Below are positions 14,875 to 24,622 of a stretch of 64,000 bases of DNA, piece by piece; position 1 is the stretch's first letter; each line of letters opens with the position of its first letter. A model generated the notes under the pieces. It was not told the DNA's origin. It searched no databases and was given only the letters and a program-made list of their open reading frames with translations. Origin of the DNA: Sphingomonas sp. OV641 (GTDB lineage: Bacteria; Pseudomonadota; Alphaproteobacteria; Sphingomonadales; Sphingomonadaceae); assembly GCF_900109205.1 (NCBI RefSeq), contig NZ_FNZB01000002.1, positions 1-64,000 on the forward strand, written 5' to 3'. Made by a program: the position numbers and the translations under genes.

Positions 14875-17800
14875 TTGGCGAACATCACATTGCAGACTGG
14901 TCAGGAGCTTGCCGTCGGCAACCCGGACGAAGACGATATCTTCATCGGCAACGAGGATAATTTCGACGCGGGCGATATCCTCGTTGGCTATTCCGGGTTC
15001 GACCGCTTCCGCTTCTTTGCCGACGGCGATTATGGCGGCCGAACGCAGGTAACCTACGGCGCGTTCGAGCTGCGCAGCGTCGAGCGGCTCGAGGTCACCA
15101 ACGATTCTACCGCCCAGTTGATTTTCGACATGTCCGGCTCGGCCCAGACCAGCCGCTACGCCGTGACGAACAGCACCAATTCGGTTCGTTTCACCCAGAT
15201 CGACAATATCAATCCGAACACATCCCTGGACATCATCGACACCACCGATGCGAGCACGACGGATGTCGAAATGCTCTTCCGGGACCGAGTGCTGACGGGC
15301 GCAAACGATCAGGTGAGCGTCAACGTGACGCGCACCGACGTCAGCACCGTACGCATCGGCAGCGTCGGCACCGGCAATGCCGGTATCGAGACCGTGAACC
15401 TTATGGTGCGCGGCAATTCCGTCATCGATCGGCTGGACACCAATCTCACCACGCTGAACATCAGCGGCACCGGAAGCATCGCCATCGCGACCGCGCTCAA
15501 CGCGACGGTGCGGACGATTGACGCGACCGGCGCAAGCGGCCGCTTGTCGTTCAGCTTCGCCAACAATTTGGCAGGCGCCAGTGTCATCGGCAGCACGGGC
15601 GCGGACACGATCACTGCGGGCGTGGGGGATGACCGCATCGAGACCCGCAGCGGCAACGACTATGTCAACGCGGGCGGCGGCAACAATACGATCAGCGCCG
15701 GCGAGGGCAATGACGTGATCGATGCCGGCGGCGGAGAGGATTATATCGATTCCGGCATCGGTGATGACAGGATCTCCGCGGCGGCGGGTCGCAACGTCAT
15801 CAACGCGGGTCAAGGGCGAGACGTGATCTTCACGGGCGGCGACCGCGACGTGATCGATGGCGGTGACGGCGACGATTATATCGAGAGCGGCGACGCGCCG
15901 GCGGCCGGCTTGTTGCGAGAGGAGATTGACGCTGGCGAAGGCAATGATCTTGTCCTCGTCGGCGCAGGGCGGCACGATGTCGACGGCGGGACCGGCAACG
16001 ACACGATCAGCTTTGGCGACAATCTTGACGCGCGCAACGACGTGTCCGGGATCGCGCTGGATATCGTCAATGGCGGAGCGGGCACCGACACGCTGCAGAT
16101 CAGCGCGCTCGGCGGATCGGATCAGGACGATGATGCCCGCTTCGAGAACGTCGTTGCCATCGAGACGCTGGAACTGGCGACCGCCGGCGACACGTGGCTG
16201 GGCGGCAACAATGGCGCCTTGAACCAGGGCGGGCTCAACAACGCCGAACAGGCCGGGATCAGCCGCATCACGCTGCTCAGTAGCGGGGATGATGTGGTTG
16301 ACGCCAGCAGCTTCGATCGCGCGCTGCGGATCGGCACGGTGGCAGGGGGTGCGGATACGGTAACATCAGGGCGCGGCGATGATGCGTTCAACTGGGCCGA
16401 TCAGCTCACGGACGGTGACGATCTGGACGGCGGGGAAGGCGCGGATTCGCTGACGATCAACTTCACCACGACGCTGACCACCGCTAGCCTGTTCAACAAT
16501 ATCGAACAGATCAACCTGTTGAGTGGCTATGGCAGCCGCAACGCGCCGGCGACCTACAATCTCACGCTCGACAACGACAATGCTCCGACGACGGGCGGTC
16601 GCCTTTCGGTACGCGCCGTGCAACTGTCCAGCGGGCCGCTGGGCGCGGAAACCCTGACGCTTGATGGCTCAGCGGTCACCAATTTCGCGTTCGACATCTC
16701 CGGTGGCGGCGCAAGCGACGTCATCCGAGGCGGCGCGCTGGCGGATACCGTCGCGGCGGGAGGCGGAAGCGATACGCTGATCGGCGTGGGCGGCGATACG
16801 CTTGATGGCCAAGGCGGCAGCGATGCGATCATCCTTCTGTCGGGCAACAACGTCGCGCTTGGCGGGGGCGGTGCGGACCGGATCACGCTTGGCACCGGCG
16901 CAGACAACGTCAGCGGCGGCGCCGGCAATGACACGATCGTTGCCGGCGACCGCGTGAATGCCGACCAGCTTTCCGCTGCCGACACCATCAATGGCGGCGC
17001 CGGCGGGATCGACACCTTGCTCGTGCAGGGTGCCGCGTTGGTCGATGCAGCGTTCACCAATGTTTCCGACATGGAACGGCTGATCGTCGTCGGCACGGGT
17101 AGCAATGTCCAGATCGGCAGAGAGGCCGAGGAAAGCGGGATCCGCTCCGTCTATCTGAACAACGCGGCGCGGATCGGCGACACGCTGGACGCCGGGCAAT
17201 ATAGCGCGGATCTGCTGGTCGACGCCTCCGCTGGTGGGAATGACCGTATCATCACCGGCGGCGGCAACGATACCATTGACGCGGGCTCGGGCGATCAGTC
17301 CGTCACATCCGGCTCAGGAAACGACACGCTGATCGTTGACGACAGCGAATTCAACACGCGCGACGCGTTCAACGGTGGCGCTGGCGAAGACACGGTTCTG
17401 CTGAACAATGTCAGCGCCCTGGGCGATGGTCAGGCAGTCGACGCGGCGGTTAACCTGGACCTCGTCCGCAACGTGGAAGTCTATCGACTTGCCGGCGACG
17501 GCAGCGATCCCTCAACCCCGCCTGCGGGCAACGATGCCGATATCTATTCACTCAGCTTCGAGGGCAGCGTCGCGAGCGGCGTTGGCTCGCTCGTGAACAT
17601 CACAGTGGACAGCTCGCTTCTGGCCGACACGCTCGATACCACGCAGATCACGCTTGATGATGATCTGCTCGATGCCGACTACCAGCTGACAATCCGGGGC
17701 TCCGCCGCCACGACGGAGGTCTTCAAGAACAACATCGGCACGAACAATAACATCCGGTTCCAGGGCGGCGCTGGCGTTGATCGGCTGTATGTGAATGGTG

Positions 17801-19353
17801 GCGATCTCGGATCAACGATCACGTTCAACGGCAATGCCGGAACAGATGCCGTGGTGCAGACCGGTGGTCTGATCACCGACGACAGCTATGGCGATGCCGA
17901 TAACGATACCGTTGGTGTCCGCGGCGTGGAAATCCTGGAGAGCACGGCAGCAACCGCCGTGAATGCTATTCTGGGTGATCGCGCGTCTGCATCCGGGCTG
18001 CAAACGGTCAACTTCTCTGACCAGAACAATCGCCTTTTCCTGGATGGCGGTTTCACCACGGCATTGACGATCAATCTTGCCGGCGGCGACGACACTGTTA
18101 CCGGGGCGTTCAACGGCTCGGTCTCAGGCGCCGCCGTCACCTTTGTCGGTGAAGCGAGTGCATTTACCAACGGTGACACTCTGCAAGGCGGGTCGGGCAG
18201 CGGCGACGTTGCGCAGATCATTGTCGCCGCCGATAATCAGATCGCCGATCTCACCAATCTGACCGAGGTGGAAACCATCAGCATGGTGGTCGGCGCATCG
18301 GCATCCTCCGTGTTTACCTCTACGACGTTGGTGCTGGACACCAGCGCGGACGATATCGCCGGCGATACACAGACCATCTCCGCCGCTGGAAACGCCGGCA
18401 CCTTCGGCGACGCTTATTTCATCAACGCTGCCGCAGCGACAGCCAATCTCGTCGTCAATCTGGCGACGGCCGGCACGCCGAACGTCGACTATGTCATCAG
18501 CGGCTCCGGCAACGACGTCATCGATCTTGGCGCGGCTGGATCCGGCGGGTTCACCTACGGCTTCGGATTGCCGGCAGATCAGGATCGCATCGCCGCTGGG
18601 GCGGGCAATGATCGCGTCACAGGCGTGGCGGGATCGATCTCGACTGGTATCGGGGATGACAATGTGCTGCTCAGCGGCGCGGGTATCGATCAGGACTCGC
18701 GCGTCAATCTGGGTGCCGGTGATGACATTGCGACGCTCAGTGGCGGCGATGACCGCGTGCAGGGCGATGCCGGAAGCGACACGCTCGACGGCGGTGCCGG
18801 CAGCGATGTGCTCAGCGGCGGCGCGGGCCAGGATACCATGCTGGGCGGTGCCGGCGATGACGTGATCCATGGCGGCGCGGAGGCGGACACGCTCACAGGC
18901 GGAGCCGGCCGTGACGTGTTTGTCTTCACATCCGGCCTGGATAGCGCAACGCCGCAGACGCGGGATACGGTAACCGATTTCGTATCGGGCACCGATCGCA
19001 TTGATCTCCGCTCACTACAGGAAGCAGTGGGGCTGGGCTCGGTCGAATTCCTCGGCAACGTTCTCGACTTCGCCGACGCCCAAACCTCCGTCACGGCCGG
19101 AGAAGGCGCTCTCCAGGTGGTGTTCGAGACGAACCGGAGCATCCTGTGGGCAGACGTCAACGATGACGGAGTTCTGGATGGCCTGGACATCCAGATCAAA
19201 CTGGACGGTGTTACCTCGCTGACGGCGCAAGACGTGTTCGCCGTCGCTGGGCAAAGCACCGTCACTGGCGGAGGGATCGCGGGGTTCGAGGCAGCGTATG
19301 GCTTCAACACTGCCTTCTTCATCCAGGATGCGGCCACCACCATTCTGCCGTAA
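14875..19353 (+). CDS. Large RTX/beta-roll calcium-binding secreted protein (S-layer or adhesin type)
   Basis: About 1,492 residues, acidic, without a single Cys and without an N-terminal signal peptide, as expected for type I secretion substrates. Repeats of the GGxGxDxhx type, which bind calcium in beta-rolls, occur in several blocks (roughly residues 245-350, 610-690, 785-830 and 1240-1350) separated by 150-250 residue Thr/Asn/Asp-rich beta segments. The C-terminal region (about 1350-1465: DVFVFTSG, VTDFVSGTDRIDLR) is a serralysin-type secretion domain, with a DVNDDGVLDGLD EF-hand-like loop near 1435. The start is TTG at 14875 with AGGAG 7 nt before it; the frame upstream is not protein-like. 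No peptidase motif (HExxH) was seen, so a structural role is favoured. No ABC exporter, membrane fusion or TolC gene is in the window. Confidence 0.85.
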   Translation: MANITLQTGQELAVGNPDEDDIFIGNEDNFDAGDILVGYSGFDRFRFFADGDYGGRTQVTYGAFELRSVERLEVTNDSTAQLIFDMSGSAQTSRYAVTNSTNSVRFTQIDNINPNTSLDIIDTTDASTTDVEMLFRDRVLTGANDQVSVNVTRTDVSTVRIGSVGTGNAGIETVNLMVRGNSVIDRLDTNLTTLNISGTGSIAIATALNATVRTIDATGASGRLSFSFANNLAGASVIGSTGADTITAGVGDDRIETRSGNDYVNAGGGNNTISAGEGNDVIDAGGGEDYIDSGIGDDRISAAAGRNVINAGQGRDVIFTGGDRDVIDGGDGDDYIESGDAPAAGLLREEIDAGEGNDLVLVGAGRHDVDGGTGNDTISFGDNLDARNDVSGIALDIVNGGAGTDTLQISALGGSDQDDDARFENVVAIETLELATAGDTWLGGNNGALNQGGLNNAEQAGISRITLLSSGDDVVDASSFDRALRIGTVAGGADTVTSGRGDDAFNWADQLTDGDDLDGGEGADSLTINFTTTLTTASLFNNIEQINLLSGYGSRNAPATYNLTLDNDNAPTTGGRLSVRAVQLSSGPLGAETLTLDGSAVTNFAFDISGGGASDVIRGGALADTVAAGGGSDTLIGVGGDTLDGQGGSDAIILLSGNNVALGGGGADRITLGTGADNVSGGAGNDTIVAGDRVNADQLSAADTINGGAGGIDTLLVQGAALVDAAFTNVSDMERLIVVGTGSNVQIGREAEESGIRSVYLNNAARIGDTLDAGQYSADLLVDASAGGNDRIITGGGNDTIDAGSGDQSVTSGSGNDTLIVDDSEFNTRDAFNGGAGEDTVLLNNVSALGDGQAVDAAVNLDLVRNVEVYRLAGDGSDPSTPPAGNDADIYSLSFEGSVASGVGSLVNITVDSSLLADTLDTTQITLDDDLLDADYQLTIRGSAATTEVFKNNIGTNNNIRFQGGAGVDRLYVNGGDLGSTITFNGNAGTDAVVQTGGLITDDSYGDADNDTVGVRGVEILESTAATAVNAILGDRASASGLQTVNFSDQNNRLFLDGGFTTALTINLAGGDDTVTGAFNGSVSGAAVTFVGEASAFTNGDTLQGGSGSGDVAQIIVAADNQIADLTNLTEVETISMVVGASASSVFTSTTLVLDTSADDIAGDTQTISAAGNAGTFGDAYFINAAAATANLVVNLATAGTPNVDYVISGSGNDVIDLGAAGSGGFTYGFGLPADQDRIAAGAGNDRVTGVAGSISTGIGDDNVLLSGAGIDQDSRVNLGAGDDIATLSGGDDRVQGDAGSDTLDGGAGSDVLSGGAGQDTMLGGAGDDVIHGGAEADTLTGGAGRDVFVFTSGLDSATPQTRDTVTDFVSGTDRIDLRSLQEAVGLGSVEFLGNVLDFADAQTSVTAGEGALQVVFETNRSILWADVNDDGVLDGLDIQIKLDGVTSLTAQDVFAVAGQSTVTGGGIAGFEAAYGFNTAFFIQDAATTILP

Positions 19354-19364
19354 GCCGACACATC

Positions 19365-19390
19365 CTCTCCCCGGAGACGACCGGGGAGAG
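19365..19390 (+). terminator. 10-bp perfect hairpin after the RTX gene
   Basis: CTCTCCCCGG (19365-19374) and CCGGGGAGAG (19381-19390) form a perfect 10-bp stem with a 6-nt loop, 11 bp past the RTX stop codon. No T-run follows, so it may stabilise the 3' end or act with Rho. Confidence 0.55.
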
Positions 19391-19530
19391 ATCGTAACAA
19401 ATTGGCGCGTCTGCTGGACCAGCGGGCGCGCCGATCTGCTTATCGTTTCGCGCGAGCAACGCCCTGCCCCCTTCGCTAACGGAACGCTTGGCCTCTGTTT
19501 TTCAAGCTTTCAGCCGACAGCGACAAGAAC

Positions 19531-19552
19531 ATAAGCCGTTTGGCTTATTTTT
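19531..19552 (+). terminator. Intrinsic terminator
   Basis: ATAAGCC (19531-19537), GTTT loop, GGCTTAT (19542-19548), then TTTT: a classic intrinsic terminator on the plus strand. It lies 178 bp beyond the RTX stop, so either the RTX transcript has a long 3' UTR or a short RNA ends here. The rest of the 412-bp gap before 19766 holds only the hairpin at 19365 and the LLM promoter region. Confidence 0.6.
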
Positions 19553-19765
19553 GCTCGCGGAGCGCGTCCGCTCGTATTGACAAAACAACCCTTGGCCATG
19601 ACAGCTTTCCCTAACGACAAGGATCCGCGCCGTTCCGGGTGACAGGAGCCAGGCGGAGTGTCTTCACGGCACATGGGAGAGGATGTTGGGGTGTTCGATC
19701 GTGGAGCGCGTGCGCGTTCCTTTGCCGGACCGTGACGTCTTCATGGATTGATCACGGAGGCTTTC

Positions 19766-21007
19766 ATGGCTCGATTGAAGTTCGGCGCGTTCATCGCCCC
19801 TCACCATCCCATCGGTGAGCACCCCATGCTCCAGATGCGCAGCGACATTCAGCTGGCGAAGCATCTGGACGAACTTGGCTTTGACGAATTCTGGGTCGGC
19901 GAACACCATTCGACAGGCTGGGAAGTGATCGCCTCGCCCGAACTGTTCCTGGCCGCCGTTGGTGAGCAGACCCAGCGTATCCGGCTGGGCACCGGCGTCG
20001 TCTCTCTTCCGTACCACCACCCCTTCAACGTCGCGCAGCGCATCGTGCAGCTTGACCATATGACGCGTGGCCGCGTGATCTTCGGCACCGGCCCGGGAGC
20101 ATTGCCGTCGGACGCTTATATGCTCGGCATCGATCCGATGACCCAGCGCGACCGGCAGGACGAGGCGATCGGCGTTATCCGGCGCCTGTTTGCCGGCGAG
20201 CGCGTGACGCACGAGAGCGATTGGTTCACCCTGCGAGACGCGCGGCTGCAGCTGTTCCCATTGCAGGAAGAGATGCCCTTCGTCGTCGCCTCGTCGATCA
20301 GCCCGTCGGGCATGACGCTGGCGGGCAAATACGGCATCGGCGCGCTCTCGATCGGGTCGAATTCCGAGGCCGGGCTTGCCGCGCTGCCGACGCAATGGAG
20401 CTTTGCGGAAGACGCGGCAGCGAAGTCGGGCAATACGGTGCGCCGTGACGACTGGCGGGTGCTGATGTCGTGGCATATCGCCGAAACGCGCGAAGAGGCA
20501 CGGGCGCAGGCCGGTGCCGGGCTGATGAAATGGCACAATGAATATACGGTCGGCACGCTGATGCGCCCCGGTGCCCAGCCCTTCACGTCTCCGGATCAGG
20601 CCGTGGATCAGACCGCCTTCGTGGACGGCGCCGCCGCCGTGATCGGCACGCCCGACGACCTCGTCGCGGCGATCCGCAAGCTGCACGCCTCTGCTGGCGG
20701 CTTTGGAACGGTGCTCGGCTTCGCGCACGACTGGGCCAATCGCGAGAACACCATGCGCAGCTGGGATCTGGTCGCCCGCTACGTCATTCCGGAGATCCAC
20801 GGGCTGCTCGAAGGGTATCGCACCTCACGCCAATACGTGATCGACCACCGCGAATCGTTCGAGCGCGCCGGCCAGGCGGTGCTCTCCAAGATAATGTCGC
20901 ATGAAGGCGCGGCCGCCGCCCTCAAGGCAGGCCAGGAAGGCGGCGTCGCGATGCGTTCGCCGAACGCGCCGGATCTCAACAAGGCCGCAGAGGCGCTGAA
21001 GAACTGA
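19766..21007 (+). CDS. LLM class flavin-dependent oxidoreductase (luciferase-like monooxygenase)
   Basis: A 413-residue TIM-barrel flavin monooxygenase of the bacterial luciferase-like superfamily. Features include LKFGAFIAPHHP at the N-terminus, EFWVGEHHSTGWE near residue 50, RIRLGTGVVSLPYHHPFNVA near 78, and GRVIFGTGPGALPSD near 105. These resemble LimB-type limonene monooxygenase and other FMNH2-dependent enzymes. The start at 19766 has a GGAGG ribosome site. The acyl-CoA dehydrogenase gene follows 42 bp later on the same strand and probably shares the transcript, suggesting oxidation of a terpenoid, alkanoate or similar carbon source. A separate flavin reductase is expected but is not adjacent. 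Confidence 0.88.
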   Translation: MARLKFGAFIAPHHPIGEHPMLQMRSDIQLAKHLDELGFDEFWVGEHHSTGWEVIASPELFLAAVGEQTQRIRLGTGVVSLPYHHPFNVAQRIVQLDHMTRGRVIFGTGPGALPSDAYMLGIDPMTQRDRQDEAIGVIRRLFAGERVTHESDWFTLRDARLQLFPLQEEMPFVVASSISPSGMTLAGKYGIGALSIGSNSEAGLAALPTQWSFAEDAAAKSGNTVRRDDWRVLMSWHIAETREEARAQAGAGLMKWHNEYTVGTLMRPGAQPFTSPDQAVDQTAFVDGAAAVIGTPDDLVAAIRKLHASAGGFGTVLGFAHDWANRENTMRSWDLVARYVIPEIHGLLEGYRTSRQYVIDHRESFERAGQAVLSKIMSHEGAAAALKAGQEGGVAMRSPNAPDLNKAAEALKN

Positions 21008-21049
21008 TCGTCGGCGACGGCGACGACACACCCCAGGAAAGGATGCCGC

Positions 21050-22285
21050 ATGTCGATCGACTTTGAAATTCCGGAAGACGCCAAGGCGATCCGCGCCAAG
21101 GTTCGCCAATGGGTCCAGGACGAGTGCAAGCCGGCCGAACAGCGGCTTGTCGCCGGCGAGGATTACAAGACCGTGCTGGGCGAGCTTCGCGCCAAGGCGC
21201 GGGCACAGGGGCTATGGTGCCCCTTCATCCCGAAGGAATATGGCGGCATGGGCCTTGGGCCGCTGGCCAATGCGCTTGTCCAGATGGAACTCGGTGAAAG
21301 CCATCTCGGCGCCTTGTCGATGAACACGCAAGGGCCAGACGATGCCACCATGATGACCTTGCTGGCGCACGGCACCGAGCATCAGAAGGAGAAGTACCTC
21401 AAGCCACTGCTCAATGGCGAAAAGCGCATTTGCTATTCCATGACGGAGAAAGCTGCGGGCGCCGACGCCACCGGCATGCAGACCCGGGCGGTAAAGGACG
21501 GCAACGAGAATTATGTGCTGAACGGGGAGAAGTGGTTCTCCTCCGCCGCGAGCGTTGCAGACATCGCGCTCGTCATGGCGATGACCGATCCGGATGCGCC
21601 GCGACATCAGCGTTATTCGACGTTTATCGTCGAGCTGCCGAACCCCGGCTATCGCATTATCCGCGATATCGAGACGATGGCGGTGCACGGCCCGTTGAGC
21701 GAGGTGCTGGGCGGCGGCCATTCCGAGGTCGAGATCAAGGATCTGGTCGTTCCGGCCGAAGATCTGCTGGGCGGCGAGGGCAACGGCTTCAACATGGGCC
21801 AGCATCGCCTCGCCTACGGCCGCCTGCGTCACGGCATGCACAATGTCTCGATGGCACAGCGCGCGCTCGATCTGGCGACGGCGCATGTCGTGAAGCGTGA
21901 GACATTCGGCAAGCTGCTGAAGGAGCGGCAGGGCGTTCAGTGGATGCTCGCCGATTGCGCCGCGGAGATCTACAAGGCGCGGCTTATGCTGCTCCACATC
22001 GCCTACAAGGCGGAAAAAGGGGCGGACATCCGCCAGGAAAACTCGATCGCCAAGATTTTCCTCGCCAATATGGTGCATCAGGTGGTGGACACGGCGATCC
22101 AGCTGCACGGCGCGCTCGGCTTCAGCCTCGATACGCCGCTTGCCGCATGGTACACCCACATCCGCTCGCAGCGCCTGGTGGATGGTCCGGACGAGGTGCA
22201 TCGCTGGACGGTGGGGCGCAACGTCATCAAGGCGTTCGAGCGGGACGGCACGACTGCCGCAGCCTGCGGCGGGGACCTGCTCTGA
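21050..22285 (+). CDS. Acyl-CoA dehydrogenase
   Basis: A 411-residue acyl-CoA dehydrogenase family flavoprotein. The order of segments is standard: helical N-terminal domain; MTEKAAGADATGMQTRAV near 140 for FAD and substrate contacts; NGEKWFSSAA near 160; GQHRLAYGRLRHGMHNV near 250; and the C-terminal QLHGALGFSLDTPLAAWY stretch ending in a DGPDEVHRW motif. The sequence resembles the long-chain and FadE-like soluble enzymes of Actinobacteria and Sphingomonads rather than large FadE. The ribosome site is AGGAAAGG. It follows the luciferase-like monooxygenase, with a terminator after its stop. Confidence 0.9.
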   Translation: MSIDFEIPEDAKAIRAKVRQWVQDECKPAEQRLVAGEDYKTVLGELRAKARAQGLWCPFIPKEYGGMGLGPLANALVQMELGESHLGALSMNTQGPDDATMMTLLAHGTEHQKEKYLKPLLNGEKRICYSMTEKAAGADATGMQTRAVKDGNENYVLNGEKWFSSAASVADIALVMAMTDPDAPRHQRYSTFIVELPNPGYRIIRDIETMAVHGPLSEVLGGGHSEVEIKDLVVPAEDLLGGEGNGFNMGQHRLAYGRLRHGMHNVSMAQRALDLATAHVVKRETFGKLLKERQGVQWMLADCAAEIYKARLMLLHIAYKAEKGADIRQENSIAKIFLANMVHQVVDTAIQLHGALGFSLDTPLAAWYTHIRSQRLVDGPDEVHRWTVGRNVIKAFERDGTTAAACGGDLL

Positions 22286-22292
22286 CACGATC

Positions 22293-22324
22293 GGGAGGGC
22301 GCCGCTCAGGCGGCCCCTCCCTCT
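22293..22324 (+). terminator. Terminator after the acyl-CoA dehydrogenase gene
   Basis: A GC-rich inverted repeat (GGGAGGGCGCCGC, TCAG loop, then GCGGCCCCTCCC with one bulge) followed by CTCTTT, 8 bp after the stop codon at 22285. Confidence 0.7.
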
Positions 22325-22418
22325 TTGACCATTGTCGGTCCGGCAGCCGGGGGGCCGATCGGGTCAAACTCGGGAGCTGCAGGGAGGGCAGCTTCGGAAC
22401 CGGCGAAGGGGTCGTCCG

Positions 22419-22832
22419 ATGAACATGCAACAAACCTTCCCTCAAGAACGAACGAACGCCCGCCTGGTCACTGGCTGGAAGCTCGACCGGATCGATCGCG
22501 CCAGCCTTCTTGCCCGCTTTACACCCCTGTTCCCGGACGTGGTTGCCGATCATGTGACGCTTCGATCGGGCACGGACGCCAACACGCCCCTGCCGCTTGA
22601 CCAGCGCGGCGAGATCATCGGGGAGATCGACGATCGTGAAGGTGTGCAGGCGCTTGTGGTGCGGATCGGCGGGACATGCGTCAGGGAAGATGAGGGTACT
22701 TTCCACATCACCTGGTCGCTTGATCGGGCGCGGGGCCGACATGCGCGGGAAAGCAACGATGTGATCGCGCGGCTCGGCTGGCGGCCGCTCGCGGAACTCA
22801 TCCCGATCCGTTTGCATCCCGCCCGCTTTTAA
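22419..22832 (+). CDS. Hypothetical protein
   Basis: A 137-residue soluble protein I do not recognise. It has a polar N-terminus, a TGWKLDRIDRASLLARF segment near 20-36, a mixed alpha/beta middle (EIIGEIDDREGVQALVVRIGG) and a basic tail. The ATG at 22419 was chosen because the frame upstream is Ser/Arg-rich; the ribosome site is weak (CGAAGGGG about 10 nt upstream). It converges with the NAD(P)H-hydrate dehydratase gene. Confidence 0.55.
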   Translation: MNMQQTFPQERTNARLVTGWKLDRIDRASLLARFTPLFPDVVADHVTLRSGTDANTPLPLDQRGEIIGEIDDREGVQALVVRIGGTCVREDEGTFHITWSLDRARGRHARESNDVIARLGWRPLAELIPIRLHPARF

Positions 22833-22887
22833 CGGATCACCTGCAGGCGCAGGAGCGACCGGGAAAACTCGTCTTCCGTCTGGCGAA

Positions 22888-23757
22888 TCAGCGCGGAAGC
22901 AATCCGGACAGCAAGGGCGGCAGTTCGCGCGCCAGAAAGCCGACCGGGCCGCTGCGCATCGCCAGCGTCCGACCCGCTTCGCCGTGCAGCCAAACGCCCC
23001 AAGCGGCCGCGTCGAACAGCGGCAGGCCACGCGCGACGAGGCCACCGATGGCGCCGACCAGCACGTCGCCGGAGCCGCCAGTACCCAGCCCCGGCCCGCC
23101 ACCGGCATATTGGAGCAGGTCGCCCCTGGCGGGCGCAATCACCGATTGCGCGTCCTTGAGCACAACGACTGCGCCGAACCGTCGCGCCACATCGCCTGCG
23201 TGGCGTTGAAGGTCGCTGCGCACCTCATCTTCGTCACAGCCGAGCAGGCCAGCCATCTCGCCGGGGTGAGGCGTCATGACGAGTCGTCCGCGTAGTGGCT
23301 CAAGCACCGTCTCCATGCCATGGAGGCATGCGACTGCGGCGGCATCAAGGATCATCGGGACCTCGACCGGCCCTTGTGCCACGCGGCTGACGAGGCGAGC
23401 AGCCGCCGCCTTGTCGGTCATTCCCGGACCGATGAGGGCGACGTCGACGCGGGTGAGCGCCTGTTCCAGCGTCTGCGGCGGATCGTCCGCAATCTCGCCG
23501 GCCGCATCCTCCGGCAGCGCCAGAACACGCGCCTCGGGAAAGCGCACGCCCAAGGGGATCGCCGCCGACGCGATCGTTGCGAGCTGGATCTTTCCTGCAC
23601 CCACCCGAAGGGCTGCCTCCCCAGTCAGGGCGATGGCGCCAGGCACGTGCGCAGATCCGCCGACCACCAGCAGGCGGCCGCGCGCGTCCTTGTCCGTGCC
23701 TGCGTCGATCGCCTTGATGGGGTGGGTTGCCCGCCAGGCGGCATCCAGCGGAATCAC
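22888..23757 (-). CDS. nnrD: ADP-dependent NAD(P)H-hydrate dehydratase
   Basis: A 289-residue ribokinase-fold enzyme that repairs hydrated NADH and NADPH. Typical segments are GRLLVVGGSAHVPGAIALTG near residue 28, GAGKIQLATI near 53, VMTPHPGEMAGLLG near 158, and the anion-hole/catalytic GTGGSGDVLVG near 228. Most bacterial NnrD proteins are fused to the NnrE epimerase domain; this one is the kinase-fold domain alone, so an epimerase would have to be encoded elsewhere. The GTG start at 23757 overlaps the TGA of the upstream histidine phosphatase gene. Confidence 0.85.
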   Translation of the reverse strand: MIPLDAAWRATHPIKAIDAGTDKDARGRLLVVGGSAHVPGAIALTGEAALRVGAGKIQLATIASAAIPLGVRFPEARVLALPEDAAGEIADDPPQTLEQALTRVDVALIGPGMTDKAAAARLVSRVAQGPVEVPMILDAAAVACLHGMETVLEPLRGRLVMTPHPGEMAGLLGCDEDEVRSDLQRHAGDVARRFGAVVVLKDAQSVIAPARGDLLQYAGGGPGLGTGGSGDVLVGAIGGLVARGLPLFDAAAWGVWLHGEAGRTLAMRSGPVGFLARELPPLLSGLLPR

Positions 23758-24515
23758 CGCCGCACCGCCGCGGCATCGGGCTCCGCAGTAACGGCCACGC
23801 TGCTCGTATCCACCGCCCGCACATCATTGTACCGCACCAGCGCCAGCTTGCCGGATGCGCCAAGCGTCGGATCGAAGCGATACTCGGTGACCGAGCAATT
23901 CGCGACTTCGCCGGTACGGTCGATCGCGATGATCTCCTCCTCCGTCATGTTCTCAATGACATAGCGCAGGCAAAGCACCACCACCTGATGCGCGACAATC
24001 ATCACCCGCTGTCCGGCATGATGCAGGGCGACCGTGTCCATCAACGCGCGGAGCCGAAGGATCACATCGCACCAGCTCTCGCCGCCAGGGGGCCGGTGAT
24101 AGAATTTGCCCAGCAGCCGGCGGAACTCCGCCTGATCCGGCTGGATCGCGGCGATCCCCCGCGTCGTCAGCCCGTCGAGGATGCCGAACTCCTTTTCGCG
24201 CAGCCGCTCATCAAGGCAGATCGGCTCGTCACCGGCCGCGCCGCCGGCAGCGCGAAAGAGCCGCGCCGTCTCACGGGCGCGCACATAAGGAGAAGCGAGC
24301 AACACCTCCGGCCGTTCGTTTGGCGCCTGTGCCGCAAACCATGAGCCCAGCGCGGACGCCTGAGCCTCGCCGCGCGGGGAAAGAGGCACATCCACGTCAC
24401 GCGCCGTCAAGGCGATGCGATGTTCCCCGGCACTGTATGCCGCCTGTCGCGCGACGTTGCCGGCACTTTCACCATGCCGCACGATCCATAGCCGCTCAGG
24501 CCAGCGTCCGGCCAT
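23754..24515 (-). CDS. Histidine phosphatase superfamily protein
   Basis: A 253-residue phosphoglycerate-mutase-like phosphatase. The catalytic RHGES occupies residues 13-17, the second arginine is in SPYVRARETA near residue 77, the acid Glu in LREKEFG near 108, and the second His in VAHQVVV near 180. The substrate is unknown. It is upstream of and coupled to nnrD (GTGA overlap), so the pair may serve nucleotide or cofactor housekeeping; that link is inference from the operon only. Confidence 0.85.
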   Translation of the reverse strand: MAGRWPERLWIVRHGESAGNVARQAAYSAGEHRIALTARDVDVPLSPRGEAQASALGSWFAAQAPNERPEVLLASPYVRARETARLFRAAGGAAGDEPICLDERLREKEFGILDGLTTRGIAAIQPDQAEFRRLLGKFYHRPPGGESWCDVILRLRALMDTVALHHAGQRVMIVAHQVVVLCLRYVIENMTEEEIIAIDRTGEVANCSVTEYRFDPTLGASGKLALVRYNDVRAVDTSSVAVTAEPDAAAVRR

Positions 24516-24622
24516 CGACCACCTCTGATCCGCTGAATCTCACCATTGCAGGTCCATCTCCGTCTCTCCGATGTCCAAGCATGGGAGCGGCAGAGAGTTC
24601 CCGACCGGGGATGCGGCGCCGG

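Noticed and set aside
22896..22980. Possible epimerase domain for NnrD in the C-terminal region
   Set aside because: The protein ends after the kinase fold; nothing NnrE-like is encoded in the neighbourhood.
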